Source of the DNA: Gimesia aquarii
GTDB taxonomy: Bacteria; Planctomycetota; Planctomycetia; Planctomycetales; Planctomycetaceae
Reading direction: 5' to 3'
NCBI RefSeq assembly: GCF_007748175.1
Contig: NZ_CP037422.1
Span: forward strand, 2,625,231-2,689,230
Length of the DNA: 64,000 nucleotides
Numbering within the stretch: the first letter of the stretch is position 1; each line of letters begins with the position of its first letter. The notes under the pieces were generated by a model. That model saw nothing but the letters and a program-made list of their open reading frames with translations. It was not told the DNA's origin and did no database searches. The position numbers and the translations under genes were made by a program. Positions 35,665 through 44,459 of this stretch are shown piece after piece.

Positions 35665-36645
35665 TCAAGCAGCCTTTTTTTCCGGAAGAGACTCGGACAG
35701 ACGCTTCTTTTTTGCACAGACACGCGGCTGACTTTTCCAGCGGCGATGAACCCAGAAATACTGTTCTGGTGATTTTCGGATCGCTCTTTCCAAGGCGGTC
35801 GTAAACTGTTGAGTGATCTCACCCACGGGATCATTCGAGACACATTGAGTGGAATCGATCAGTTGTTCACAACCCAATTCGAAATGCACCCATTGACGAT
35901 TCTCGAAGTGATCGGGAAGCCGACGAGAGTAACCAACACATATATAGGCCCGATACTCAAGGGCTAATAAAGCGATTGACTTAAACGTGGATGCCGGCTT
36001 GCCAAAAAAGTCGACGAATAATCCCCGTTTTCCCGCATCCTGATCACCAAGTAACGCCAGATGCCCTCGGCGCTCGATGGTGGCAATCATGTCATCATAG
36101 CCTCCACTTTTTGCCATGGCGCGATGTCCGGTAGATTGCCGAAATTTTTCAAACCAGTTGTTCAAAAAGGGATTATCTAACTCTCGGGCGACGACGCCCA
36201 TCGGAAATCCAAACAAGCCAAATACGGAAACCGCCATCTCCCAGTTACCATAATGACCACTTAACAAGATCACGGGTCTACCAGAACACAAAGCGGTAAT
36301 TAATTCTGGTGGATAATCAAACTTCATCACTTCATAGATATTCCCACGATGTAACTTACGTGGTAACTGAATAATTTCAACGACCATTCGAAACAGATGC
36401 ACCCACATTTGAAAGATGGTCTGTTCAATTTCTTTTTCAGATAGTTCCTCACCAAAGGCGGTTCGCAAATTTTCGGAGGCGACCTGATAACGCGTCAGCT
36501 TGCGAGGCAGACAATAGTGGATAAAGAATGCAAGGCATTTCGCGAGTGCAACTGATTCTCGAACGGGTAGACACCGCACGATGCAAACTAACGTGCGGAA
36601 GATCAGATATTCCAAACGGTACCTTGCCATTCGCCAATTGATCAT
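35665..36645 (-). CDS. LpxL/HtrB-like lysophospholipid acyltransferase
   Basis: A 326-residue protein; GAGGAATC lies before the ATG at 36645. An N-terminal hydrophobic stretch (YLIFRTLVCIVRCLPV) can anchor it to the inner membrane. The catalytic H-x4-D/E motif is HYGNWE near residue 130. The following blocks (MGVVARELDNPFLNNWFEKFR and LALLGDQDAGKRGLFVDFFG) are those of lipid A late acyltransferases. The likely reaction is adding a secondary acyl chain to lipid A or a similar glycolipid, consistent with planctomycete LPS. The basic C-terminal tail (KKKRLSESLPEKKAA) extends past the fold. Confidence 0.83.
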   Translation of the reverse strand: MINWRMARYRLEYLIFRTLVCIVRCLPVRESVALAKCLAFFIHYCLPRKLTRYQVASENLRTAFGEELSEKEIEQTIFQMWVHLFRMVVEIIQLPRKLHRGNIYEVMKFDYPPELITALCSGRPVILLSGHYGNWEMAVSVFGLFGFPMGVVARELDNPFLNNWFEKFRQSTGHRAMAKSGGYDDMIATIERRGHLALLGDQDAGKRGLFVDFFGKPASTFKSIALLALEYRAYICVGYSRRLPDHFENRQWVHFELGCEQLIDSTQCVSNDPVGEITQQFTTALERAIRKSPEQYFWVHRRWKSQPRVCAKKKRLSESLPEKKAA

Positions 36646-36674
36646 ACTACCGATTCCTCAAGCTTCCCTGCTTT

Positions 36675-36719
36675 ACTTTCACGACTTTGTCCGACGATGC
36701 AGACTAAAGTCGTGAAAGT
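36675..36719. repeat. 14-bp perfect inverted repeat between two minus-strand genes
   Basis: ACTTTCACGACTTT and AAAGTCGTGAAAGT face each other across 17 bases, with an inner GTC/GAC pairing. It lies in the leader of the acyltransferase gene, about 30 bases before its start. No T-run follows on either strand. Confidence 0.7.
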
Positions 36720-36757
36720 GTCTTCGGAATCCGAATTTTCGTCAACCCCCAATTCCA

Positions 36758-37051
36758 TTATGCTGAATTCACCGGCTGATTTCTCTTCAACTGCCATTTG
36801 ATGGCCAGACAAGGGAAGAGAAAAAACAGGAAGGCACAAAGCTTCAAGAAGGTCATCCCGTAAAAATTGATTTGGATAAACTCTGGCTTACTTAACTCGT
36901 TAAACCATTGCGATTGAAATTCCCAGGCCCAATCTCCAGCTTGAGTAAAAGCGGCAAACCAGACCAGGAGCACTCCCATGGTCATTAAGAAGCACTTGAA
37001 GCAAATTCTTCCTACATCACTTAACAATTCACGATTATCAGACTGGCTCAT
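36758..37051 (-). CDS. Small two-helix membrane protein, hypothetical
   Basis: A 97-residue protein with AAGGAG eight bases before its ATG. Two hydrophobic segments (CFLMTMGVLLVWFAAFT and FLKLCAFLFFLFPCLAI) are separated by a polar, Trp-rich loop (WAWEFQSQWFNELSKPE). The topology suggests a hairpin in the inner membrane. No family is recognised. It probably shares a transcript with the acyltransferase 110 bases downstream, unless the hairpin at 36675 interrupts it. Confidence 0.6.
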   Translation of the reverse strand: MSQSDNRELLSDVGRICFKCFLMTMGVLLVWFAAFTQAGDWAWEFQSQWFNELSKPEFIQINFYGMTFLKLCAFLFFLFPCLAIKWQLKRNQPVNSA

Positions 37052-37273
37052 TGTGATACTCCTTCCATCTCAACATATGATTTGACTCAATTTTTGGCTT
37101 TTGAGACACATTAGTGATCACAGTGTCAGACAATAAAACGACCAAATTCGCCTGAGCGATTACTTTTTTTCTCGGATTTAAAACCGTTTTTGTATATATT
37201 TATGTATATACTTATAGCAAGAGATCTATTTCTGACTGATTCTATCACGTTTTCTCAGCTTCATTTCGTAGTA

Positions 37274-37684
37274 ATGAGTATGTTGCACCGATCACATCAA
37301 CAATCTGCAATGCAAGTTCTACTGACTGCAGTCACGGTGTGCGCATTCACTTTGCTAACGAGTGAATCGGCGAATGCCACGTGTGGTGATTATCTTTCCC
37401 ACGCTGGTCAGCAAAATGAGAATCCAATGATCCTGTTGCATGCACCAGATCAAAGACCACAATCCCCTCCCTGTTCGGGTCCGGAATGTGGCAATCAACA
37501 ATCTGATCCGCAACCGCAAACGCCTGCGATTACGATTACTATCTTAAAGCCCGCTTGCTCTCTCTTTTCAGAGACAGTTCCTGCCCACACACTTCGGAGT
37601 GAATCAATGTATTATGAAACATTGATTCTACCTGAGAGCCATGGAAGACGTGTTGATCGTCCTCCACAGGCTTTGGCCTCTTGA
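37274..37684 (+). CDS. Small secreted protein, Pro/Gln-rich
   Basis: A 136-residue protein if started at ATG 37274 (alternatives 37280 and 37310). An upstream in-frame extension to 37190 has no initiation signal and crosses a palindrome. The signal peptide (QVLLTAVTVCAFTLLTSESANA) ends at ANA|TCGDYL. The mature chain starts with CGDYLSHAG, has a low-complexity part (PPCSGPECGNQQSDPQPQTP) and four cysteines that may form disulphides. It resembles small secreted planctomycete hypothetical proteins. The function is unknown. It is divergent from the 36758 gene and upstream of the pentahaem cytochrome by about 150 bases. Confidence 0.55.
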   Translation: MSMLHRSHQQSAMQVLLTAVTVCAFTLLTSESANATCGDYLSHAGQQNENPMILLHAPDQRPQSPPCSGPECGNQQSDPQPQTPAITITILKPACSLFSETVPAHTLRSESMYYETLILPESHGRRVDRPPQALAS

Positions 37685-37837
37685 AACGCATTTGTCACAG
37701 AAACATTGTTTCTGTCGTTTCATGAAACTTGTCAGTGCGCAGCCATTCTCATTTCAGAGATGGTCTAACGCCGATCATTGAGTCATTGATGAGACGAGTT
37801 TCGATTGCAGCCATTTTTTGCAGGATCTATCGTCACT

Positions 37838-40651
37838 ATGACATCCTCCGATTCATCAGTGGTTGAATCACAGCCACGCCGCGTTGTTCGCCGCGCCATC
37901 GGTCCGAAATTGCGCAAGGTATTATATCTGGTTTTGTTTCTGGTCGCGTTACTGGGCGCCAATTCCATTTACCTGGTCAGTATCACTGTTTACGACTGGT
38001 TGAGTGGTGAAACTCTGGAGAACTGGTTTTATCAATATATGTTTCTAGGACATTTGATCCTGGGACTATTACTACTGGCTCCCTTTGTTCTGTTTGGCGT
38101 TGTGCATATCTTTAATACGAAGAACCGTCTCAATCGCCGCGCGGTGCGTGTGGGCTATGCGCTGTTCATCACTTCCTGCCTGTTATTGATCTCCGGAATC
38201 CTCTTATTACGGATTGGCTCATTTGACTTAAAAAACCCGACCGCACGGTCGATCACTTATTGGTGCCACGTAATCTCTCCACTATTTGCCATCTGGCTGT
38301 ATTGGCTGCATCGGCTGGTAGGCCCCAAAATCCGCTGGAAAGTTGGCATCACATACATGGGTTTCATTTCCGTCATGGTGGTTGGCATGTTAATGTTCCA
38401 TTCGGCTGATCCTCGAAAATGGAATGTCGCAGGTCCCCAGGAAGGTGAGAAATACTTCTTTCCTTCACTGGCTCGTACGGCAACCGGTGACTTCATTCCG
38501 GCAAAAGCATTGATGATGGATGACTATTGTCAAAAGTGTCACCCTGATACCCATGCCGACTGGAAAAACAGTGTGCATCACCTCAGCTCATTTAATAATC
38601 CCGCTTATCTGGCATCAGTTCGTGAAACACGCAAAGTGGCTTTTGAACGTGATGGCAACTTACAAGCAGCCCGCTTCTGCGCAGGTTGCCATGATCCGGT
38701 CCCTTTCTTCAGTGGCGCCTTTGATGATCCCAACTTTGACGATATCAATCATCCCACAGCTCAGGCAGGCATTACCTGCACTTCTTGCCATGCCATCACT
38801 CACGTCAACAGTGTGCGAGGTAATAGTGACTTCACAATAGAAGAACCAATCCACTACCCCTTCGCTTTTAGTGACAACCCGTTTTTACAATGGGTCAATA
38901 ACCAGTTGGTAAAAGCAAAGCCTGCATTTCATAAAAAAACATTTTTAAAAGATTTACACAAATCAACTAAGTTCTGTGGCTCTTGTCACAAGGTGCATTT
39001 ACCCGAAGAACTGAATCAATATAAATTTCTACGCGGGCAAAACCATTATGACTCTTTTTTACTGAGTGGTGTGTCTGGTCATGGCGCGCGGAGTTTTTAT
39101 TATCCGCCGCAAGCAGAAGAAAATTGCAACAAATGCCACATGCCTGCAAAAGCCTCTGACGATTTTGCAGCCAGACACTTTTACGATTCTAAAGAACTCA
39201 GTGTCCACAACCATTTGTTTCCCTCCGCCAATACAGCGATTGCCGCCCTGCGCAATGATTCGAGCACAGTAAAGGCACATCAGGATTTTCTCAAAGACAA
39301 TCTGCGTGTCGATTTATTCGGCGTCCGGGAAGAGGGAACCATCGACGGAAAATTGATTGCCCCCTTACGTCCCGCGGTCCCTGTCTTAAAACCGGGTAAA
39401 ACATATCTGTTAGAGACAGTACTCCGTACCCTGAAAGTGGGACACCATTTCACCCAAGGCACTGCCGACTCGAATGAGGTCTGGCTAGACATCGTTGTCA
39501 AAAGCGGTGACCGCATCATCGGCCGCAGCGGTTCTCGGGAAGAAGATGGGACCGTTGACCCCTGGTCGCATTTTGTGAATGCGTTTGTGATCGACCGCGA
39601 AGGCAATCGTATCGCGCGTCGTAACGCAGAGGACATTTTTGTCGCCCTGTATAACAATCAGATTCCCCCCGGCGCCGGGCAAACTATTCATTATGAGCTC
39701 AAGCTTCCCAATGATCTAGCAGCGCCGGTCACTGTTGAAGCGAAATTGCAGTATCGAAAATTTGATACACACTATATGCAGTTCATCGCATCGTCGCTCG
39801 AATCCAAAGGGCAGAAACTCCCTGGAAAGCAGCCGGGCGTTCCTTATGTGAATACATTGCCAATTACCACAATTGCCTCTGATACGATTACGTTTCCCGT
39901 AGAAGGAGTTACAACCAAGGTCACAAACAAGCCAGTTGAGATTCCAGAGTGGGAACGTTGGAACGATTATGGCATCGGACTCTTTCTCAAAGGCAAAGCA
40001 GAATTAAGACAGGCGACTGAAGCATTCGAACGAGTCGATCAACTAGGCCGCTATGATGGCTCCTTGAATCTCGCGCGTGTTTACTTTCGTGAAGGACGAT
40101 TATTGGACGCTGTAGATATTCTGAAAAAAGCCACCACATTTACTGATCCCCCCGCCCCTGCCTGGACGCTCGCCTGGCTAAGCGGCAAGGTAAACCAGCA
40201 GTTGGGACATCTGGAAGAAGCAGAACGAAATTTTCGCAGTGTGCTGGAAGATCAGACCGAAGAGCGAATCCGCCGCGGATTTGACTTCAGTAAAGATTAT
40301 GTCGTCATCAATGACCTGGGGCAAAACTTGTTCGATCAGGCCAAGCGATTCCGTACCAAAGCCCAGCAAGACCAGCGCGATCAACTTCTGGATCAGGCAA
40401 AGGCGCAGTTCTTAAAGACACTGGAACTGGATCCGGAAAATGTGACCGCGCATTACAACCTCTCATTAATCTATGAGCAACGGGAAGAAGCAGAACTAGC
40501 AACCAAACATCGAAAACTACATCAGAAATACAAAATCGATGATACGGCAAGAGGGCTTTCCGAACGAAAGGCCCGTGAGAAGTACCCGGCAGCCAACCAC
40601 GCGGCCGAACACCCAGTGATTTATTCACTCAATCGAACGATAAAACCATAA
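37838..40651 (+). CDS. Membrane-anchored pentahaem cytochrome c with C-terminal TPR domain
   Basis: A 937-residue protein from ATG 37838. Four transmembrane helices lie in the first 200 residues (LYLVLFLVALLG, LILGLLLLAPFVLFGVV, LFITSCLLLISGILLL, GFISVMVVGMLMF). Five CxxCH haem sites follow at residues about 230, 280, 313, 379 and 430 (CQKCH, CAGCH, CTSCH, CGSCH, CNKCH), as in cytochrome c554-type multihaem proteins. Residues about 500-680 look beta-rich. Residues about 705-900 contain TPR-like helices (LNLARVYFREGRLLDAVDIL, then HYNLSLIYEQREEAELA). The haem part must be periplasmic. The partner is the UnbV protein 64 bases downstream. Electron-acceptor identity is not readable. Confidence 0.82.
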   Translation: MTSSDSSVVESQPRRVVRRAIGPKLRKVLYLVLFLVALLGANSIYLVSITVYDWLSGETLENWFYQYMFLGHLILGLLLLAPFVLFGVVHIFNTKNRLNRRAVRVGYALFITSCLLLISGILLLRIGSFDLKNPTARSITYWCHVISPLFAIWLYWLHRLVGPKIRWKVGITYMGFISVMVVGMLMFHSADPRKWNVAGPQEGEKYFFPSLARTATGDFIPAKALMMDDYCQKCHPDTHADWKNSVHHLSSFNNPAYLASVRETRKVAFERDGNLQAARFCAGCHDPVPFFSGAFDDPNFDDINHPTAQAGITCTSCHAITHVNSVRGNSDFTIEEPIHYPFAFSDNPFLQWVNNQLVKAKPAFHKKTFLKDLHKSTKFCGSCHKVHLPEELNQYKFLRGQNHYDSFLLSGVSGHGARSFYYPPQAEENCNKCHMPAKASDDFAARHFYDSKELSVHNHLFPSANTAIAALRNDSSTVKAHQDFLKDNLRVDLFGVREEGTIDGKLIAPLRPAVPVLKPGKTYLLETVLRTLKVGHHFTQGTADSNEVWLDIVVKSGDRIIGRSGSREEDGTVDPWSHFVNAFVIDREGNRIARRNAEDIFVALYNNQIPPGAGQTIHYELKLPNDLAAPVTVEAKLQYRKFDTHYMQFIASSLESKGQKLPGKQPGVPYVNTLPITTIASDTITFPVEGVTTKVTNKPVEIPEWERWNDYGIGLFLKGKAELRQATEAFERVDQLGRYDGSLNLARVYFREGRLLDAVDILKKATTFTDPPAPAWTLAWLSGKVNQQLGHLEEAERNFRSVLEDQTEERIRRGFDFSKDYVVINDLGQNLFDQAKRFRTKAQQDQRDQLLDQAKAQFLKTLELDPENVTAHYNLSLIYEQREEAELATKHRKLHQKYKIDDTARGLSERKAREKYPAANHAAEHPVIYSLNRTIKP

Positions 40652-40715
40652 CGCAACAGTTTTCACTTCTCTAATACAGCAGAGTCTTTGAACGAGAATT
40701 AACAAAGGTCATTCG

Positions 40716-42614
40716 ATGGCAAAACCAAACGACGCCAATCTGGAAGAAGAAACACAACAAAACGACGAATCCATTGGTCGTGCCTTTTGGTATTCCCTGA
40801 TCGTGATGGCTGTCGTCGCGCTTGTTGGAGGGGCAATTTTTTTCATTACACAACAACGTCAGCCTCAAGAAATAGTAAAGGAAACCCCATTAACCTTACC
40901 CAAAGAACGTGATGTTGAAGAAATCATTCTCCCCAGGATTCCCTTTACTGACATTACAAAAGAGGCAGGCATCGATTTCGTTCACAACAATGGCGCTGCG
41001 GGAGAAAAACTGCTTCCTGAAACGATGGGAGGTGGCGCTGCATTTTTTGATTATGATAATGATGGTGATCAGGACTTACTGCTGGTCGGCGCGCAAAATT
41101 GGCCGTGGGATCAAAAACAGGAAATTCCAAGTTCGGGATCTTCATTGACCTTGTATCAGAATGATGGCACAGGCCATTTTAAAGATGTGACTGCCGAAAT
41201 GGGCTTGAATGTTTCGCTCTATGGAATGGGAGTCGCCTGTGGAGATTATGACAACGATGGACGCGTCGATCTGTTTATTTCCGCCTTGGGAACCAATCGT
41301 CTCTTCAAAAATGAAGGGAATCGTTTCAATGAAGTCACGAGTCAAGCAGGTATCGGCGGCCCATCAGAGCTTTGGAGCACTAGTTGCGGCTGGTTTGATT
41401 ATGACCGTGATGGCGATCTGGATCTCTTAGTCTGCAACTATGTGGAATGGTCCCGCAATTTTGATCGCGCGCAGAATTTTACTCTGAAAGGTGGCATTCG
41501 CGCTTACGGTCGACCACAAAATTTTAATGGCGTACATCCCCTGCTCTATCAGAATCAGGGAAATGGAAAATTCATTGAAGTGTCTGAGCAAGCCGGTTTG
41601 AAAATTTTCAGTGCAGGCACAGGAGTCCCATTAGGAAAATCACTGGGTTTGAATTTTTATGATTTTGATCAAGATGGCTATCTTGATATCTTCATCACCA
41701 ATGATACCGTTCAAAATTTTCTGTTTCATAATCAACAAAATGGTACTTTTTCAGAAATGGCGGCAATCTCTGGCGTTGCGTTTGACATGGATGGCAACGC
41801 GCGCGGTGCAATGGGCATTGACATCGCTTCATTTCGTAACGATGACACCATCGGTATCGCCATTGGAAACTTTGCCAATGAGATGACAGCCCTCTATACC
41901 TCTCCCGGAAAAGAAATGCAGTTCATTGATGAAGCGGTCTCAAACGGACTGGGTCCGCAAACACGGTTGGCTTTGACATTCGGCGTCTTCTTTTTTGATG
42001 CCGATCTTGATGGTCGCCTCGATTTGTTCTCTGCGAATGGTCATCTTGAAGAAGACATCAACATTGTGCAGCAACGGCAGCACTACAAACAAGCGCCGCA
42101 ATTATTCTGGAATTGCGGCCCCGAACATGCCACAGAGTTTCTGCCCTTAGATGAATCTCTTGTTGGCTCTGACTTCGTGCGACCTCTGGTGGGCCGTGGC
42201 GCCACATTTGGTGATATCGATGCAGACGGAGATTTGGATATACTAATAATGACAACCGGAGACAGACCCAGACTCTTACGTAATGATCAACAAACGGGTC
42301 ATCATTGGGCACGTTTCCGGCTCACGGGAGATCCGAATAATGGAAGCACGGAGAATGCTCTGGTTTCCAGCCGAGATGCGGTGGGCGCCCGAATTCAAAT
42401 CAAAACCAAATCAGGGTTACAAAGCCGCACCGTGATACCCACCCGTAGTTACTTATCCCAAACTGAGTCACCGATTACCTTTGGGTTAGGTAATGACAGC
42501 GAAATCATCTCTGTCTCGGTTATGTGGCCATCTGGAAACATCTCGACATGGGATAACCTCGAATCGGACCGGTTGTATCAGATTTCAGAGCAAAAAGGAC
42601 TTGTTGAGAAATAA
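40716..42614 (+). CDS. FG-GAP/VCBS repeat protein with ASPIC/UnbV C-terminus (CRTAC1-like)
   Basis: A 632-residue protein with AAGG nine bases before its ATG. One transmembrane segment (FWYSLIVMAVVALVGGAIFFI, here residues about 28-48) anchors it. From residue 65 the chain carries beta-propeller repeats with calcium-type DxDxDG loops (FFDYDNDGDQDLLLVG, CGDYDNDGRVDLFIS, FDYDRDGDLDLLVCNY, FYDFDQDGYLDIFITN, FGDIDADGDLDILIM). The last 100 residues match ASPIC/UnbV (SRDAVGARIQIKTKSG, then VSVMWPSGNISTWDNL). Such proteins are exported adhesive or enzyme-presenting modules. Location directly after the multihaem cytochrome is a recurrent association in planctomycetes. It is predicted to sit on the outer face of the inner membrane. 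Confidence 0.87.
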   Translation: MAKPNDANLEEETQQNDESIGRAFWYSLIVMAVVALVGGAIFFITQQRQPQEIVKETPLTLPKERDVEEIILPRIPFTDITKEAGIDFVHNNGAAGEKLLPETMGGGAAFFDYDNDGDQDLLLVGAQNWPWDQKQEIPSSGSSLTLYQNDGTGHFKDVTAEMGLNVSLYGMGVACGDYDNDGRVDLFISALGTNRLFKNEGNRFNEVTSQAGIGGPSELWSTSCGWFDYDRDGDLDLLVCNYVEWSRNFDRAQNFTLKGGIRAYGRPQNFNGVHPLLYQNQGNGKFIEVSEQAGLKIFSAGTGVPLGKSLGLNFYDFDQDGYLDIFITNDTVQNFLFHNQQNGTFSEMAAISGVAFDMDGNARGAMGIDIASFRNDDTIGIAIGNFANEMTALYTSPGKEMQFIDEAVSNGLGPQTRLALTFGVFFFDADLDGRLDLFSANGHLEEDINIVQQRQHYKQAPQLFWNCGPEHATEFLPLDESLVGSDFVRPLVGRGATFGDIDADGDLDILIMTTGDRPRLLRNDQQTGHHWARFRLTGDPNNGSTENALVSSRDAVGARIQIKTKSGLQSRTVIPTRSYLSQTESPITFGLGNDSEIISVSVMWPSGNISTWDNLESDRLYQISEQKGLVEK

Positions 42615-43034
42615 AACCAGACGTTTTACCAATGTTAATATTTCCAGTGAGATCCTGGAAATAGGAAAGAAATCCTTGACAAAATCGCATCAACCATGTT
42701 TGATATATGCGTTGTTAAAGAAAGCTCTGAGTAGATAGTTTTAAATTTGTCTTGAAAAACGAAGAGCAGATTTGGCATAATACGTAACAGGTGGTTTTTC
42801 AACGATTCCTACCCCAACTGGATTTATGTGTTACAGTTAAAAAGCACTACCAGAATCACCTGCAATTAAACTCTACTATTTTATACGAATTTTAGAGCCA
42901 TCCGCTGAGTTACTCAGCTTTTATCCAACCTGAAAAGATTTGTGCTCAAACCAGACAATAAGTTAATACTCTGACAAACAAGAGCCCTTAACAAAACACC
43001 GCTTATCCCCACGAACGAAAATGGAGATTTCACT
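42615..43034. other. Intergenic region carrying the promoter of the DUF1501 cassette
   Basis: About 420 bases. Contains the promoter at 42752-42781 and a further TTGACA at 42676 with no good -10. The leader of about 245 bases after the promoter is unusually long. No ORF or terminator for the UnbV gene was seen. Confidence 0.4.
42752..42781 (+). promoter_or_regulatory. Sigma70-type promoter for the DUF1501 cassette
   Basis: TTGAAA, 18 bases, CATAAT with TGG directly before the -10 (extended). Five of six bases match at both boxes. Transcription would start near 42788, giving a leader of about 245 bases. Confidence 0.5.
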
Positions 43035-44333
43035 ATGAGCTTGAAACAATCACGTCGTGACTTTTTGCATGTTGGCTTTGCAGGTGGTATCGGACTGACT
43101 TTGCCACAGTTCCTGCGAATGAAAAGTGCGCAAGCGGAACTGAAACATTACGAAAGTAAAGAAGGTGTCGCGAAATCGGTCATCTTCATTTACCTTCCAG
43201 GGGGAGCCGCTCATCAGGAAACATGGGATCCCAAGCCTTATGCACCTGTTGAATACCGCGGGCCCATGAATTCGATCGACACAAATGTTTCGGGAGTTCG
43301 ATTGAATGAGAAGATGGTAAAAACGGCACAGGTTATGGACAAGTTGACGATCTGCCGCTCCATGTCACACGGTGAAGCGGCTCATGAACGGGGCACACAC
43401 AATATGTTCACCGGATATCGTCCCAGCCCTGCTCTGCAATTCCCCAGTATGGGAAGTGTAGTCACACACGAATTCGGTCCTAAGAACAACATGCCACAAT
43501 ATGTGTGCATTCCTAATCAGCCCAACACATTTGCAGGTACAGGATACCTTAGCTCTTCCTTTGCACCATTCAGTGTTGGTTCAGACCCTGCATCCAACGG
43601 TTTCAAAGTACGTGACCTGAATCTACCCGGCGGTGTTGATACCAACCGATTCACACGTCGTCGCTCGATATTGGGAGCCGTTAACGATCACTTTGTGTCT
43701 AAAGAAAAATCGGATGCACTAGATGCCGTTGACACCTTCTATAAGCAAGCCTACGACATGGTTTCTTCCAAAGCTTCGCAGGAAGCATTTGATCTCAACA
43801 AAGAAGATGCCAAAACTCGTGACGCTTATGGTCGTAATTCCGCAGGAGCTCGTATGCTGCTTTCACGACGTCTTGTTGAAGCGGGTGCCCGCTTCGTAAC
43901 CATGACATACGGCGGCTGGGATATGCATGATCGTATTCAAGATGGAATCAACAGAAACGTGCCTTCATTTGATCAAGCTTTCGCTACTTTGATCTCAGAT
44001 CTTAGCACACGTGGACTGCTCAAGAGCACTTTAGTGTGTGTCTGTAGTGAATTCGGTCGAACTCCAAAAATTAACGCGACATCCGGACGAGACCACTGGC
44101 CTAAAGTTTTCAGTGTCGTAATGGCTGGCGGAGGCATTAAGGGTGGAAACATCTATGGTGCATCTGACGCCATTGCCAGTGAACCAGAAGACAACCCACT
44201 TTCTGTTATGGATTGGGCAACAACGATCTACCATTGTATGGGAATCGTTTCTGATAAAGAACTCATGGCACCTGGTGACCGACCCATTGAAATTGTCAAT
44301 GGTGGTAAAGTCATTAAGGACCTTCTTGCTTAA
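43035..44333 (+). CDS. DUF1501 protein with twin-arginine signal
   Basis: A 432-residue protein with GGAG eight bases before the ATG. The N-terminus SRRDFLHVGFAGGIGLTLPQ is a Tat signal, so the protein is exported folded. The DUF1501 core follows (VIFIYLPGGAAHQETWDPKP, RGTHNMFTGYRPSP, FVTMTYGGWDMHDRI, CVCSEFGRTPKINATSGRDH). It is sulfatase/alkaline-phosphatase-like, and the conserved Asp/His/Thr residues suggest a metal site. These proteins are very numerous in planctomycetes and nearly always sit beside DUF1549/DUF1553 genes, as here. No substrate is established. It is the first gene of a four-gene block ending at 51946. Confidence 0.9.
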   Translation: MSLKQSRRDFLHVGFAGGIGLTLPQFLRMKSAQAELKHYESKEGVAKSVIFIYLPGGAAHQETWDPKPYAPVEYRGPMNSIDTNVSGVRLNEKMVKTAQVMDKLTICRSMSHGEAAHERGTHNMFTGYRPSPALQFPSMGSVVTHEFGPKNNMPQYVCIPNQPNTFAGTGYLSSSFAPFSVGSDPASNGFKVRDLNLPGGVDTNRFTRRRSILGAVNDHFVSKEKSDALDAVDTFYKQAYDMVSSKASQEAFDLNKEDAKTRDAYGRNSAGARMLLSRRLVEAGARFVTMTYGGWDMHDRIQDGINRNVPSFDQAFATLISDLSTRGLLKSTLVCVCSEFGRTPKINATSGRDHWPKVFSVVMAGGGIKGGNIYGASDAIASEPEDNPLSVMDWATTIYHCMGIVSDKELMAPGDRPIEIVNGGKVIKDLLA

Positions 44334-44357
44334 GCAAGCATTATATAATTTGAAACC

Positions 44358-44398
44358 GAAATGTTAGCACGTGAGAGCTTCTCTCGTGCTAACATTTC
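44358..44398 (+). repeat. Long hairpin between the DUF1501 and PPC genes
   Basis: GAAATGTTAGCACG pairs perfectly with CGTGCTAACATTTC (14 bp). After a two-base bulge AGAG/CTCT closes on a three-base loop. No T-run follows, so it more likely tunes mRNA processing or partial termination than ends transcription. Confidence 0.65.
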
Positions 44399-44459
44399 AA
44401 TTCAGGCGAAATAAAAAACAGATATTCGAACATCTACTTTTCCAAGGGGGGGAACTGTG

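Noticed and set aside
36642-36839. 65-codon minus-strand frame spanning the long inverted repeat
   Set aside because: It overlaps the end of the better gene at 36758 and owes its frame to the hairpin; no initiation signal.
37190-37273. Extension of the small secreted protein to an upstream TTG
   Set aside because: It would place extra polar residues before the signal peptide and translate across a palindromic promoter-like element; no ribosome-binding site.
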